A DNA stretch of 64,000 bases, taken from the NCBI GenBank assembly GCA_964017145.1, contig OZ024844.1, positions 3,286,001 through 3,350,000 of the forward strand, in the 5' to 3' direction. Positions 11,319-22,284 of the stretch are shown here, piece by piece. Every line of letters starts with the position of its first letter. Within the stretch, counting starts at the first letter, position 1. This stretch comes from Agrocybe praecox (lineage: Eukaryota > Basidiomycota > Agaricomycetes > Agaricales > Agrocybaceae). A program made the position numbers and the translations under genes. The notes below the pieces were generated by a model. That model was not told the DNA's origin. It did no database searches and was given only the letters and a program-made list of their open reading frames with translations.

Positions 11319-12269
11319 ATGCCTCTAAACGTCCTCTCCATCGGCGGCTCAAGAAATATCGGTTATTTGACGTCGGTACGCTTTCTGAGTTAGTATACCA
11401 TTCATGCAATGAGAGGGATTGCGCCTAATGGACAATATATCCTATTTTGATCCTTCCAGATGCGGGATGCACCGTCACATTTCTTTTACGCTCTCCTGAT
11501 GTCTTCGACTCGGATGAAGTCATTCAGAAATACGTACAGTCCGGCATAGCGAGATTCATCAAGGGTGATGCCCTCGTAGTCGACGACGTTCAGCGCGCTT
11601 GGAACAAAGCGGGAGAAAGTAGACAAGTCGATTTACTGTTATTCACCGTCGGTACGTGCGAGCTCTATTTAAGATCCTTTCCCGTGCGACAAATCCTGAA
11701 TGTAAGTCTGTATCACAGGTGGTACACCTTCATTCAACATTTGCAAAGGAGTCCAAATTACTCCAGCGAACCTGGTCACCCAATCTTTCTTGAATATACT
11801 AAAAACCATTCCAAAGACGGACGTTGAAATTCAACCCAGAATCGTTATCGTCTCATCGGCAGGCGTAACGCGCTCCTCCTATGCAATGCTTCCACTTGCT
11901 CTGAAACCTGTATACCAATATGTGCTCGCCATTCCAGGAAAGGATAAAAATGGCCTCGAACGCTTAATATCACGTTTTGCCGGTTGGTCATGGGACACCG
12001 AGCTGGAAGATGAGCCGGCAGAAGATATCATGGGAAGTCATGATTGGGCGACTAATCCTGACTTGCCAGCTGCTGGAAGTCTTAAAAAACTACTCGTAAT
12101 CAGGCCAGCTTTACTGACTGATGGGGAGTGCACGGGGAAGTATCGCGCGTCGCAGACAGATTTCGGTGGATGGACGGTATCAAGGCAAGACGTCGCACAT
12201 TTCATCGAGGACGCATCATTGAAGAGGTGGAATGAGTTTCAAAACAAAGGTATCTTTATATTGTACTAG
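11319..12269 (+). CDS. Atypical SDR / NAD(P)-binding Rossmann-fold protein, paralogue A
   Basis: Three exons (11319-11388, 11460-11651, 11719-12269) give 270 aa. The N-terminus MPLNVLSIGGSRNIGY is a Rossmann beta-alpha-beta dinucleotide-binding segment of the extended or atypical SDR kind. VDLLLFTVGGTPSF marks the strand 4 region, and RIVIVSSAGVTRSSYA carries the strand 5 serine, but the classical YxxxK dyad is not evident. The C-terminal half includes FAGWSWDTELED, LLVIRPALLTDGEC and a DVAHFIE helix, as in NmrA-like or NAD(P)H-binding proteins. The substrate is unknown. Exon phases and the 70- and 192-nt first two exons are the same as in paralogue B at 30624-31569. Compared with B it lacks about six residues after the LLTDGEC segment. 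Confidence 0.85.
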
Positions 12270-12636
12270 TTAGTTGTTGTTGGTAAAATCTTCCATCCAA
12301 CATTTTATCTTCCTATTTGGTAATAATTTCCCATTTTGGTACTGAGTCCATTTCGGGTGCATTGCTTCCCTTGCTTCTTGATTAACTTGTATTTCCTGTG
12401 GTATATAATATTAAATATTACATACGATGGCCTAAAATTTAACGCTGATTGGGTCATGACGAAATTCCCTACATCATAGTGCCAGGTTGTGAGGCTTCTG
12501 ACATCCCGAGCTTGAGGACGACCATGACGTTGATCAGGTGCCCATCTGATTTCTTTACATACACTGTTACAATTACAACATTGGACATACAATTACTAGA
12601 TATGTTTATGGTGGAAGCATAGTGTTGGTAAATTAT
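12270..12636. other. Short convergent intergenic gap
   Basis: Tail-to-tail spacer between SDR-like gene A (plus) and the RNA-dependent RNA polymerase (minus). AT-rich, no coding frame supported. Confidence 0.55.
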
Positions 12637-15600
12637 TCAGATCGTCCACTTCATAACCTTGCACCGCTCGTAGAAATCATTTGTAATAGTGTGATATGTC
12701 CCCGACGCCCCAGCTTTAATCGAGCACAGGTCGCGCATCGCCACGTTCCACGGAAAACGACTCCATCCATACCTGAGAACGCCATCAACCTCCTTAGTGT
12801 TGTGTTCCGCGTCGTATTTATACGCGTAAGAGGCACGAAGCCAAGCCAACGTTACATCCAGCGGGATTGTCGAGAGTTGCTCAAGCGGAGGACCCGAATG
12901 AAACAACTTGGATGTAGCCCTGAGCGCATCTTGTCGCGTTTCGATTGCTAACTTCGTGAAATTCCCAGAACGCACAATCGTGTTATGCTTCAGATATACC
13001 TTCCGAACATGTTCTGCGATTAGGCTGAGGTCCTTCCTCCTTTTCTGAACCTCGTCCTTATCACCACGTTCCGCCCACTGTACAGCATTGTCCCAAGGTT
13101 TCGTTAAATCCTCATCGGGCGGATTGCCCAAAGCTTCAAAAACGTTTTTCATTTTGGCTAGAAGGTAGTCCTTTTCCTTTTGGGCGGCGCCACGCAGGAC
13201 ATCCATCACGAAGGGACCTAAGTCTTTGTGTCTTTTGAGGAAGCCAATGTTGCCATCATCGCGTTTTACCGAGTTTTTCTTTTTGTCTTTCACGGCTTTC
13301 CACTCTGGGCCATGACGGTGGTGATACTCGTTCATGTCATATACCAGCGCTTCTCGTCGAATTCTCCAACCAGTCTTGGGAGCATCTAGGACCCTGCAGA
13401 ACCTGGGAGTAGGCTTTAGCAAAGTCTTATGCATATCAAAGACGGCACTTACTTCGCGTTCAGTTTAAGTGATCGCCAGTTGGAATACCCATACTTATAA
13501 ATGGCATTGTCGTGCATGGCACTATATTTGCCTACCAACGACGTGTCGGACAGCGCTCCCAAGAGGTATTTTTGCGTAGCCTGGCTCCGTTCAACCTCGG
13601 TCATGCATTGGGTCCGCTGTATGAAGTCCGCCACTTTTTCTTGATCACGCTGGAAATCCCTGTCCAGGCTTGGTGGTTCTCGGGAATGTTTTTCGTCGGC
13701 ATTCTGGAACATCGCAACAATTGACGCTTTCCACATAGCAATCAATGTATCGCCATCGTAATCACCTAATATATGGAAAACAATACGTTTAATAAGTGCA
13801 CATCGGCGACAAAGTGCGCAAGAGCTACCTCCTCCGAGCCAATCAATTAGCCGACGCAATCCTTGGATCGAACATACTATAACATCAACATAATCCCTCA
13901 ACTGAGGATGCTCGACAGCGGTAACCTAGAAAAAAGACGGCGTTGATCGTTAGGAAACTCTGGTCGGTATGATATTATCTGACTTACTTTACGGACATCG
14001 CAAGGTCCTTTACAAGGGTTTCTTGTAATCTGCCGCATTTACATGTAAGCAAAAGCAAACAGTAGAGATATTCATCGTCTGGAGAACGCACCAGTACTTC
14101 TCCAAGGACAATATCCGAGAGGAGACCATCTGCATCCATCTTTAGATTGCGACTCGAGCTTTTAATTTGCACTTCATCGGGACCAAGAACGCCAAAAGGA
14201 TCTTTATTGAGATGAATTCGTAAAAATAATCAGGAAGAGCAAAAATAATTATTAGATGTACCTGGAATGGCAAATGCGACACAGCTTTGCGCGATTTCGA
14301 AACGAAGGTTTTCCATCTTATTTTCGATTTTCTTTACGACTATTTGCTTGAGTTTTTCTCGCAGGATTGGACTGCTACGGGGATTAAAGCCACTATCGAT
14401 CAGGACCATGACGGTTTCTTCGAGACTGGACGGACATCCAGAAATTTCGTCATTCCACCAAGCCAGAGATTTAGGCATGGATGAACTGCCCGTAGCAATA
14501 TCGTCCTCGTCATTTTCCTCTTCTTCGAGTTCAACGTCTTCTGCCGAACGTTCGCTAAACCCGCGTACACGTGCTTCTCCGCCAGCAGCCCGAGCTTTAC
14601 GCGCTCGAAGCACTGCACCTGAGCGTTCGACATTAATCCATAGATTGTGCATTGCATCGGGACCATCCCAGGTCGTCAGGCCTTTGACTAATTCCCGAAT
14701 GCTGGCCTGTAGAAGGTGGATAAATTCCATATGAGGCACGCCATTTTCTGCGAGATTGAGAATTATGTCGGTAGATAATCTAACTGGGCTCCTCATGTAC
14801 GGGGTGCGAAGGAGGTCGATTGTGAGCATAGCTGGATCAAGGGGAACACCAGGAGCATATTTGATTTTTGTTTGTGATGGCCTGACGTAGAATTTAACCG
14901 CTGTTGGGTCTCCTGGTTCATCGCGCATCATTGACATTCCCTAGGTAGTATCGTCAGTGTGAAAATTGAAAGAGCGGGAAATGTCACATACCTTATATCC
15001 AGCAAGGCGAAACTGGAAGGCTACTGGCAAAGACGGGAGTCTGAGTTGCGCGAAAATGAGGCCATGAATGCGCCTGGTGCTCAATCCGCAACCATCAGTC
15101 ATGTCCGAATTTTGTTCTGACACTATATGCAGCATAATACAAAGATTTAACAATTAAACGTAATTTTCTGAGATAATTAGCCTTACCAATATCGGGCTCG
15201 TTTAATATGCATGCCTGTTCGACTTGCGGACCTGGAACCGAGTTTGAGAACCCCAAAACAGACCTTGATGCCCATTTCGTCATTAGCTAGGAGGAATAAT
15301 TATACGTTAGTGTGTGCTTGGTTTAGGTCTACTTGGTACAACTTACCTGGGTTGAATTTTCACCGATTGGGTTATGCCAATTGATAAAATCGCAGAACGA
15401 TAAACGGCCGGGAATCTTATAGGACGACGAAGCGCATTCATTAGTCCAATACAAGAAAATATTGTCGCCTTTTGCGTAACAAGCGCGATATACGTTATCC
15501 CAGATAATAAAAGCCTGTTGGAAAAAGAGATCCAACTTGTTTGAAGCATCGTGGAATATTTGCAAAGGGACCTTTACACGAATGAATGACCAAGATCCGA

Positions 15601-16584
15601 ACCTTCGCGTAAACCGACATGAAGGCCCAAGGCTGCACTTCTCCAGGACAATTTGGAGCTTTTTAGGTAGCCCCTTTTCGTTGGAAGACCCTGCTTGGTC
15701 AGAAGGAGGCTCTTCTACCATCTGCAGTCGGCCTCGAAATTGCACCTTCCCGCCGTACCAGTCTGGACGTTCTGGATTATTGCCAAGGCCCCCATAGATA
15801 TTTTTAGCAAGAGCATTCGTTTCTTTGTCAAGCTCCTGCCACGGTAGCTGCAAAATGAATCAATCTCCAGATAGGATCAAATGAAGATGAAGAATTGGCA
15901 TTACCTGTACGGCAAGTTCTTTATTAAAGGCTGGATCAACTTTGCTGCTGCTTAACAAGCTTATTCCGGGAAATATTTCGTCAATCCTTGCTGCTACATC
16001 TTCGTGGGTGCCTTGCAGTGCTTGTAGCCTCTTTTCCGTGAGATTTTCGTACTTCAATTCGCCCGTCGATATTAAGCGAGCAAGTTCGAATCGGATTCCG
16101 AAAGGTATGTCAAGCTCGTTGAAGAGATTTGAGATGGTGAGACTGGGGCAGCCAGCCTAAAAGTAAGGACGGTGTCAGCTATAAGTATCTACAAATGTAA
16201 AATGTATGCGCCTCACTATCGTATGATACGGTCCTAGCTCCTGCTCTTTGTATGGTGAATATAATACAGGATCCACAGAGATCCTGGGACGCTTAAAGCG
16301 ACGGTTGGGGGGATCAGAGATATCGTCGAGTACAAGACTTCGTTTTGGCCTCGTAGTTGGTGGATTCGGTTTGACTGTGTTTAGGAAATCATCATCGAGG
16401 ACCGTCGTTGATGATTGATCCTGTAGATAGCATCCTAGTTTGTTCTCGTCGGATTCTTCAACAAATTCTTCAATAAGGGTAATATCTTCTTCGTATTGCG
16501 TGGAAGCCTGTTTGCACCAAGTCAGTACTTCAAATATTCTATCCTATGTGAGAGTGGACCTACTTGGGAGATTACGTCCGTCAT
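12637..16584 (-). CDS. Cellular RNA-dependent RNA polymerase (RNA silencing)
   Basis: Twelve exons, all closing in phase (16584-16564, 16507-16217, 16156-15905, 15847-15347, 15286-15187, 15122-14992, 14940-14262, 14201-14092, 14029-13988, 13925-13829, 13765-13453, 13402-12637), give 1100 aa. The diagnostic two-barrel polymerase active site D743-Y-D745-G-D747 sits in GGGDYDGDTLIAMW. Before it come the conserved RNPCKGPCDVRK block and the EHPQLRDYVDVIVCSIQG block. Further upstream are the RdRP signatures GWSFIRVKVPL-like (GSWSFIRVKV), RIHGLIFAQLR and VKFYVRPSQTKI. Such QDE-1/Rdp1-family enzymes copy aberrant RNA into dsRNA for Dicer in quelling, heterochromatin or small-RNA pathways. The N-terminus (about 100 acidic residues) is variable in the family, so a further 5' exon cannot be excluded. 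The catalytic core appears intact. Confidence 0.95.
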
Positions 16585-17385
16585 CCTACGATACAGAGTC
16601 AAGATAAGAGTTCAGATACAATTGTCTTCTCCTAAATTCTGAAGGTGGGGCGGATAGGCAGTTCGATACGGGCTGGGGGCTGACTGAGAACAAAATCTGC
16701 AAGGTGCTGGCTCCCATGAAAAAGAACTGAGTGTGCATATATAGGTGAGATAAACGACGCCAGATCGTTGGTTTAACAAGTCCAAGAAGGGTGATAAGTT
16801 GAAATAGAAGCTCTTTAAGTCAAATAAACAGATAAGTATGTGATAGTGGAGGCTGAGATAAAAGCGGCTCATTTAGATTGTTGATTGGCATCGTGGCACG
16901 TGAGCGCGTCTGGACGCGTCATACTCATTTGGCCAGAAAACCTGAACCGAGGGACAAACTTTATCTGTAACTTTGACTTTGCCGAAAAGAAACGAGTTGG
17001 AGCAATATATCTTATTCGAATCGAGCAGAGAGATGGCGTCTTCATGACAGCAATCAGTCTTACTTAAATTTAAGAAGAAAGGCATGGTTCAAATTTGCTT
17101 TGATTGGATTAAAGGGAGAGATTCGAAATTCGAGAGCTCTAGAACAACGAATAATGAAAAATGCTAGAGAATGAGACAAAAAGACAAAATATCACCCTAG
17201 GAAAAGAGAATGAAGGAAATCGTATGTATCTGTATGCCGAAGGGAAATAATAAGAAAGGAAAGACTTGATAGAGATCAAAAGGACGATATAGCATATATG
17301 ACTAGGAACAAAACAATAAAATACGGCGAGAACAATTTAGCAAAATGAAGAAATAACCATTTGATTGATGATATATGGCCAGTTG
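16585..17385. other. Intergenic region upstream of the RdRP gene
   Basis: Between the RdRP start and the 3' end of the next minus-strand gene. Short frames only, with no similarity recognised. It likely holds the RdRP promoter and a 3' UTR. Confidence 0.5.
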
Positions 17386-20300
17386 TCACCGGGCAGATTC
17401 ACCAGATCGACGAGGAATAGGTGTAAGATTTCCGGGGGTGGTAGGAACACCCGATTTTTGCGACGAAGCAAGATGGATGGCTGATGAAAGGAGAGCTGAG
17501 TCAAATGAAGAACCACCATTGACGCCAGACTTCGTTATGGTGTTGTCTCGACGAATGGGCAGTTGATGTTCCATCGTTGGCACGTTCTCTGGAACCGAAG
17601 GGAATGCGTCAAATAATGCCTTGTCGAAGAAAGGCGAGGGTAGAGAGCCGGCCGACGAAACCGACATCCAGGATGATGGTCTCGTCGAATCAGCGCTTGG
17701 GAGAAGGAAAGAAGAATCATTGGAGGTGTCAGAAACATCTATGCTAGGAGCCTGGACAAGAAATGCCGAGGATGTGATTTGTGGTAAAGGTGGAACAGGC
17801 TCAGTAGGTATTGAAGGTAGATTGACAGACCGCTTCAGAGAAGTTGACCGCCTGGGAGGCTGTACAACCCTGCTTTCATCTACTTCTGATAACGGTGCAA
17901 GGTTCAAAGAAACAGAGGGTATTTCCAAGGCACCAGAAGGGGCGAGGGAGGGCAAAGTCGGAGAAGTGTCAGCTAACAATACTTTTAGACTAACATTTTT
18001 CAGGCGAACAAACGACTTACCAGTAGCTTCACTTGTCCCACTCAAACTACTCGCTCCAGACTTTGTACGAGACCGCGACCACATTTTCTCCGCAAAAGAT
18101 GCTGCACGTCCAATACTACTTGTACTCTTCTTCGACGACAAGGACCGAATAGAAGAGGCCGACCCATTCGAAACATGGCCAAACTCACCCACAGAAGCGC
18201 CGTTGAGCTTAAACTCAAGATGGTTTTCTGGAGGAGTCACCACAGGCTGAGAATCCTCTGAAGAGATCTCCGAAGAAGTTGAGTTGCTATGTCGGGTGGA
18301 TTGCCCGTGAACTGTAGTTGGTCGAGTCATGCTCCCAAGTCTGCGGAGACTGGCAAATCTCGATGTTGATTTTGGCGACTTAGAGGGTAGCTCTGGTACC
18401 TTGGGGACGCTCGCATCTTCTGGAGTCTTTGGGCGTGGGATAGACCGCACAGGCTGGGACGAAGAAACAACATCCAACGTCTCTGCCCTTGTATGCCGTG
18501 GCGGAACCGGTAATCCAGCGGATTTTGGTGGTTGGAGGGTGACATCATTCGAGCTTGCAGACCTTGATGTCGACGAGTTTTCCTTACGGCTATGAACAGA
18601 CCTTGCCTTGGACAATGGAATAAGGAAAGTGTGCTTCAATTTACCAGACATAGGTTCGTCGCGCTTAGCTTGCAGTTGAGCGGTGGCATATGCAATCCTT
18701 TGACGATGGGCTTCTTCCTCTGCTTCCTTCTTCGCCTTAGCCTCTGCCTGTGCCTTGGCAATCGCTTCCAGTCGTTTTTGCTCCTGCCTGTCTATTTCGG
18801 CAGGGTCGACGTTCTCAGCTGGCAGCTCGCCTTTGATTAAAGTATCCTCCAACAGCATGGCCTCTTGTAACAAAGCTGCTAACTCTCCCTGTCCAGGACT
18901 CAGTGGAGGCTCTGGAACTGTTCCTCGCTGAATTCTCTTGGCTTGAGGGGTGGAAGGGACGAAAATACGTTTACTCCTGGATTGTGTCGCAGTGGCCGGC
19001 ATCTCCCTGATTTTATCGTGTACTACAGCAGTAAATGTCGGCTTTAGCGTAACAGCGAGGTCAGGTTCAGAATCGTGTCGACGGCGAACTTCTTCTTCTA
19101 TTGGTTCCACTGTAAACTGCGTTTCTTCAGCATCTGGGGTAGGGGGAAAGTACACAAAGTCAGATTTACGAGGGCGTACGCTGTTGGGCGGTAGATAAAC
19201 CGGTACGCCTCGACTAGTCGCAGGAGTCATGCGAAGGGCACGGGTAATGTGGGTCGGACTGGTTTCTATCATGCTCATAGGACGAGAGCCGAGAGACGAC
19301 AACGAGCCCATGGAAGAGCCGACTGAAGATCCTGCAGCGGAAAATGATGCAGTTGCAGGTGGAGAGAGGAATGATTGCGGATCAAGAGCTTTGACTCTAG
19401 GCCTCGCTGGTGGCACTACTGGAGGTGCCTCAGGTGATTCAGGAGCGTCATAAGCCAGCGTAGCCTCAGGCGAAAGAGGTGTTATTACGGTTGGAAGGGG
19501 AGGTGGTGTCATAGGACGGAACGTCTTCTCGCCATCGTTAGACGCCAATCCTCCCGTGTAATAATTAGTGAGAACAGTAGTCAGCGACTGCACCGACGCA
19601 TGGGTAAATAGTGGAGGGGAAACGAGGGAATCCTCAATGTCAATTATACCAGAGTCCAGTGTCAGAGCGGCTTTGCGTGAGTTGAAGTCATCAGAGTTGT
19701 CGGAAGGCGGCAAGACTTTCACTTCTTCAACCACTGACTCTTTCACCGGTGTTTCTTCAGACTCGAGTACAATATCAGGAGGTGGCAATTGGATGCTAAT
19801 ACGCGGCGCCACTTCCTGTTTCTCGAGGATTTGGTCGATGTCTGGGGTTGAACCTGTAGCAGGTGTAGAAATCTGAGAATCTACATCTGCGGATGATTCT
19901 TCGATACTATTGGCGACTTCTTCAACGATTATGACCGGAGGTGTAACCGTCACTTCAGGAGGTATGGCGGTTTCAAGTGAAGGTAGAATAAATGGAATGA
20001 TTTCATGGACAGGTTCAGTAGACGGACGTCTCGGGGGGGTTGACACCTTACGGATATTCAGAGGTGCAACTTCGACAAATCTCGGAGGTGAATAAGCTAC
20101 CTGGGGTTGAGGTTCATAAGTAGGGGAAGGTTCCGGCGACACGGGAGTTGCTGCGACTGGGGTAGAAATGGTCTCCTCTGTCGGTATATACTGCACAGAA
20201 ACTGAAATGTTTTCCGACAAAGGCAATGTTGCAGATGTAGGTTCAAGAGACATCTGCTCGAGTTGAACAGGACTGGACTCCGGTGCCACAGAATCATGAG

Positions 20301-21282
20301 CCACGGAACTCTCTGCATCCTCCTTCACATGCGACAAAGCCTCAATAGCAGGCGAAGTTTCAGGTTCCCAGTATAGTGCAGGTGTCGACGCGGGTAGATG
20401 CTCTGTTTTTGTAGATAAGTCCTCCGTAACTTGCGCCTCCTCCGTCATAGACTTATGCGCTGTAACAGGTGTGGTCGTCTCTTCCGTCAATATGGTAGCT
20501 ATTGGAACGGCCGTCATTTCCGTAGCATTGGGTTCGTCTTCCTTAGCGTTGGGTACTAATGGTTCACGTTCCTCCAAGTTGGAAATTTCAACTACTTCGC
20601 CCTTCTCCCCATGAAGAGAATCTGGTAAGATGGCAGAAGCCCACGACTCGCGCCCTTCCGCTTTAGCCATTTCTGCATTTCGTGCTACTTCCAACGCCTT
20701 CTGGAATGAAGTTCCTCGAACGATAGGCTTGTTGAAAGCCGCCGCCGCCGCCGCTGCTGCTGCTTCACCAAATGACTGTGGTGAAAGTTCAGGAGAATAT
20801 GGCACAGAAACCAGAGAATCCGGGGAATCGGGCGGGAATGTGAACGTTGGTGAGCCAACAGGAGTATAGTCGAGATCGTCTCCAAATTCGCTGCCAGCCA
20901 CACTCGACATCGAGAAAGACCGTCGGTCCCCAGCAGGGCCATCGCCCGTTGGAGAAGTTGCCCGGCTGAGGGTGTACGCACTTCCTGTACTAACTACCCT
21001 GGCAGGTGCTGGAATACGGTTTCCATACAGCTGACCTTGCTTGGAGGGTCCTTGCGACGTTGGTGGTGCCCCCAACCCAAAGCTCCCCCTCGGAACTGGC
21101 ACGCCACCCTTCCTCTCAAATTTAGCAATTTTGTCTCTAAATGCACCTGCCGGTTGGACTGTACTCGTGCTTGAAGCAGCAGCGCCGGGTGCAGGCGAAA
21201 TTGATCTTGACGTAGGCCCTCCAATCGTCGAATTGCGCTGTTCAAGTGCAGCAATGCGCTCCTTGAGGTTGGTAGTTGGCAT
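17386..21282 (-). CDS. Large Ser/Pro-rich, probably disordered protein
   Basis: A near-continuous frame of 1298 codons from the ATG at 21282 (MPTTNLKERIAALEQRN, a short N-terminal coiled coil). The body is Ser/Thr/Pro/Glu-rich with many SP and TP sites and an acidic middle. There is a poly-Ala run near residue 190 and one charged helix near residues 810-860 (EIDRQEQKRLEAIAKAQAEA and following). Basic Ser-rich segments with RXXS motifs occupy the C-terminal third. This resembles cell-polarity or cytoskeleton-associated scaffold proteins heavily phosphorylated by proline-directed kinases, but I do not recognise a named family. A 48-nt segment (18020-17973) starts GTAAGT and ends TTAG; its removal keeps the frame, so a retained intron or alternative splicing is possible. 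Confidence 0.75.
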   Translation of the reverse strand: MPTTNLKERIAALEQRNSTIGGPTSRSISPAPGAAASSTSTVQPAGAFRDKIAKFERKGGVPVPRGSFGLGAPPTSQGPSKQGQLYGNRIPAPARVVSTGSAYTLSRATSPTGDGPAGDRRSFSMSSVAGSEFGDDLDYTPVGSPTFTFPPDSPDSLVSVPYSPELSPQSFGEAAAAAAAAAFNKPIVRGTSFQKALEVARNAEMAKAEGRESWASAILPDSLHGEKGEVVEISNLEEREPLVPNAKEDEPNATEMTAVPIATILTEETTTPVTAHKSMTEEAQVTEDLSTKTEHLPASTPALYWEPETSPAIEALSHVKEDAESSVAHDSVAPESSPVQLEQMSLEPTSATLPLSENISVSVQYIPTEETISTPVAATPVSPEPSPTYEPQPQVAYSPPRFVEVAPLNIRKVSTPPRRPSTEPVHEIIPFILPSLETAIPPEVTVTPPVIIVEEVANSIEESSADVDSQISTPATGSTPDIDQILEKQEVAPRISIQLPPPDIVLESEETPVKESVVEEVKVLPPSDNSDDFNSRKAALTLDSGIIDIEDSLVSPPLFTHASVQSLTTVLTNYYTGGLASNDGEKTFRPMTPPPLPTVITPLSPEATLAYDAPESPEAPPVVPPARPRVKALDPQSFLSPPATASFSAAGSSVGSSMGSLSSLGSRPMSMIETSPTHITRALRMTPATSRGVPVYLPPNSVRPRKSDFVYFPPTPDAEETQFTVEPIEEEVRRRHDSEPDLAVTLKPTFTAVVHDKIREMPATATQSRSKRIFVPSTPQAKRIQRGTVPEPPLSPGQGELAALLQEAMLLEDTLIKGELPAENVDPAEIDRQEQKRLEAIAKAQAEAKAKKEAEEEAHRQRIAYATAQLQAKRDEPMSGKLKHTFLIPLSKARSVHSRKENSSTSRSASSNDVTLQPPKSAGLPVPPRHTRAETLDVVSSSQPVRSIPRPKTPEDASVPKVPELPSKSPKSTSRFASLRRLGSMTRPTTVHGQSTRHSNSTSSEISSEDSQPVVTPPENHLEFKLNGASVGEFGHVSNGSASSIRSLSSKKSTSSIGRAASFAEKMWSRSRTKSGASSLSGTSEATGKSFVRLKNVSLKVLLADTSPTLPSLAPSGALEIPSVSLNLAPLSEVDESRVVQPPRRSTSLKRSVNLPSIPTEPVPPLPQITSSAFLVQAPSIDVSDTSNDSSFLLPSADSTRPSSWMSVSSAGSLPSPFFDKALFDAFPSVPENVPTMEHQLPIRRDNTITKSGVNGGSSFDSALLSSAIHLASSQKSGVPTTPGNLTPIPRRSGESAR

Positions 21283-22284
21283 TGGTATACGGGTGCTCGT
21301 CCTAAGTTTGCCATACTTGATCAAAAGACCTACTCACAAAGTAGATGTATCAACTCACATTGTGACCAAGTAATTCTAAAGCAGCGTATATTCCGTCGTC
21401 GTGTTAAGTGGTTGACAGATGTCTGCAATTAAGGCGGGCCCAGCCACTGCAAACGTCAACCTTTGGGTCGAAGTGCGAAATAGGTGATAAGGAAAGTCGA
21501 AGAAAAAGAAAGTCGGACGCTCTGTCTAAAGACAAGATTAAGAACGGGAAGAAAGTGGTTTATGGCCTCCCTTTGACAGGTCTTTGATGCAGCCTAACTG
21601 TCAGGACAACCAAGCCGAATACGGAGCTCGACGCCGAGTCGTGACTTCAGCCGAGTTTTGCTTCAAATTTTTCTCATGGTTTCTCATAAAACTCTACGTC
21701 CTCAAACAACAAATATATAGGTGGTTTCCTTCCAATTACTTCTCCTGAACCTGTTTCCTATGTACCATCACAGATTTCAGTGATCACCAATTCTTTTTGC
21801 GTTTCGTACTCAACCCAGGTCCATGAGAAACCATTTCGTGATTGATATGTACATCGTTTACAAGAATAGGTTATTCATTGCCTTCCTAGATGGTAATTAC
21901 CAAAAGCAAACTAGTCGAAAAGGTTACAGGCAGCACGAACCATGATGAAATGGGACGTTTATCAGAGAAGTCAATTTCTTCGAATGATGGGGTCCTCTTC
22001 AGTTTTCAGTTCTCTGCATGCAGGTTGACGAGTCTTGTCTGCTGTCATGAGACTTGCAGTGTGCAAGTTACGAGAAATTTACAACAACAAAGATGTATAA
22101 GAGACATATAACATATATCGAAACATAACATTAATTGTTTCTAGCTGTCGCCACGCTCACTGAAGCAAGATACCAGCCCCAAAGGCATGAGTGCCGTAAC
22201 ACCCCGCAAATCCAGCTTGCAACAAATAGTAAGCGAAACGAACAGCAACGAAATTAGGATGATAAAAGGGACAATAATCGTCTG
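21283..22284. other. Intergenic region, no gene recognised
   Basis: Between the start of the Ser/Pro-rich gene and the 3' end of the poly(A) polymerase gene, both minus. Contains no supported coding frame; it presumably carries the promoter of the former. Confidence 0.5.

Noticed and set aside
17621..18250. Long plus-strand frames opposite the 17.4-21.3 kb gene
   Set aside because: Antisense shadows of a low-complexity coding region; codon pattern and N-terminus support only the minus strand.
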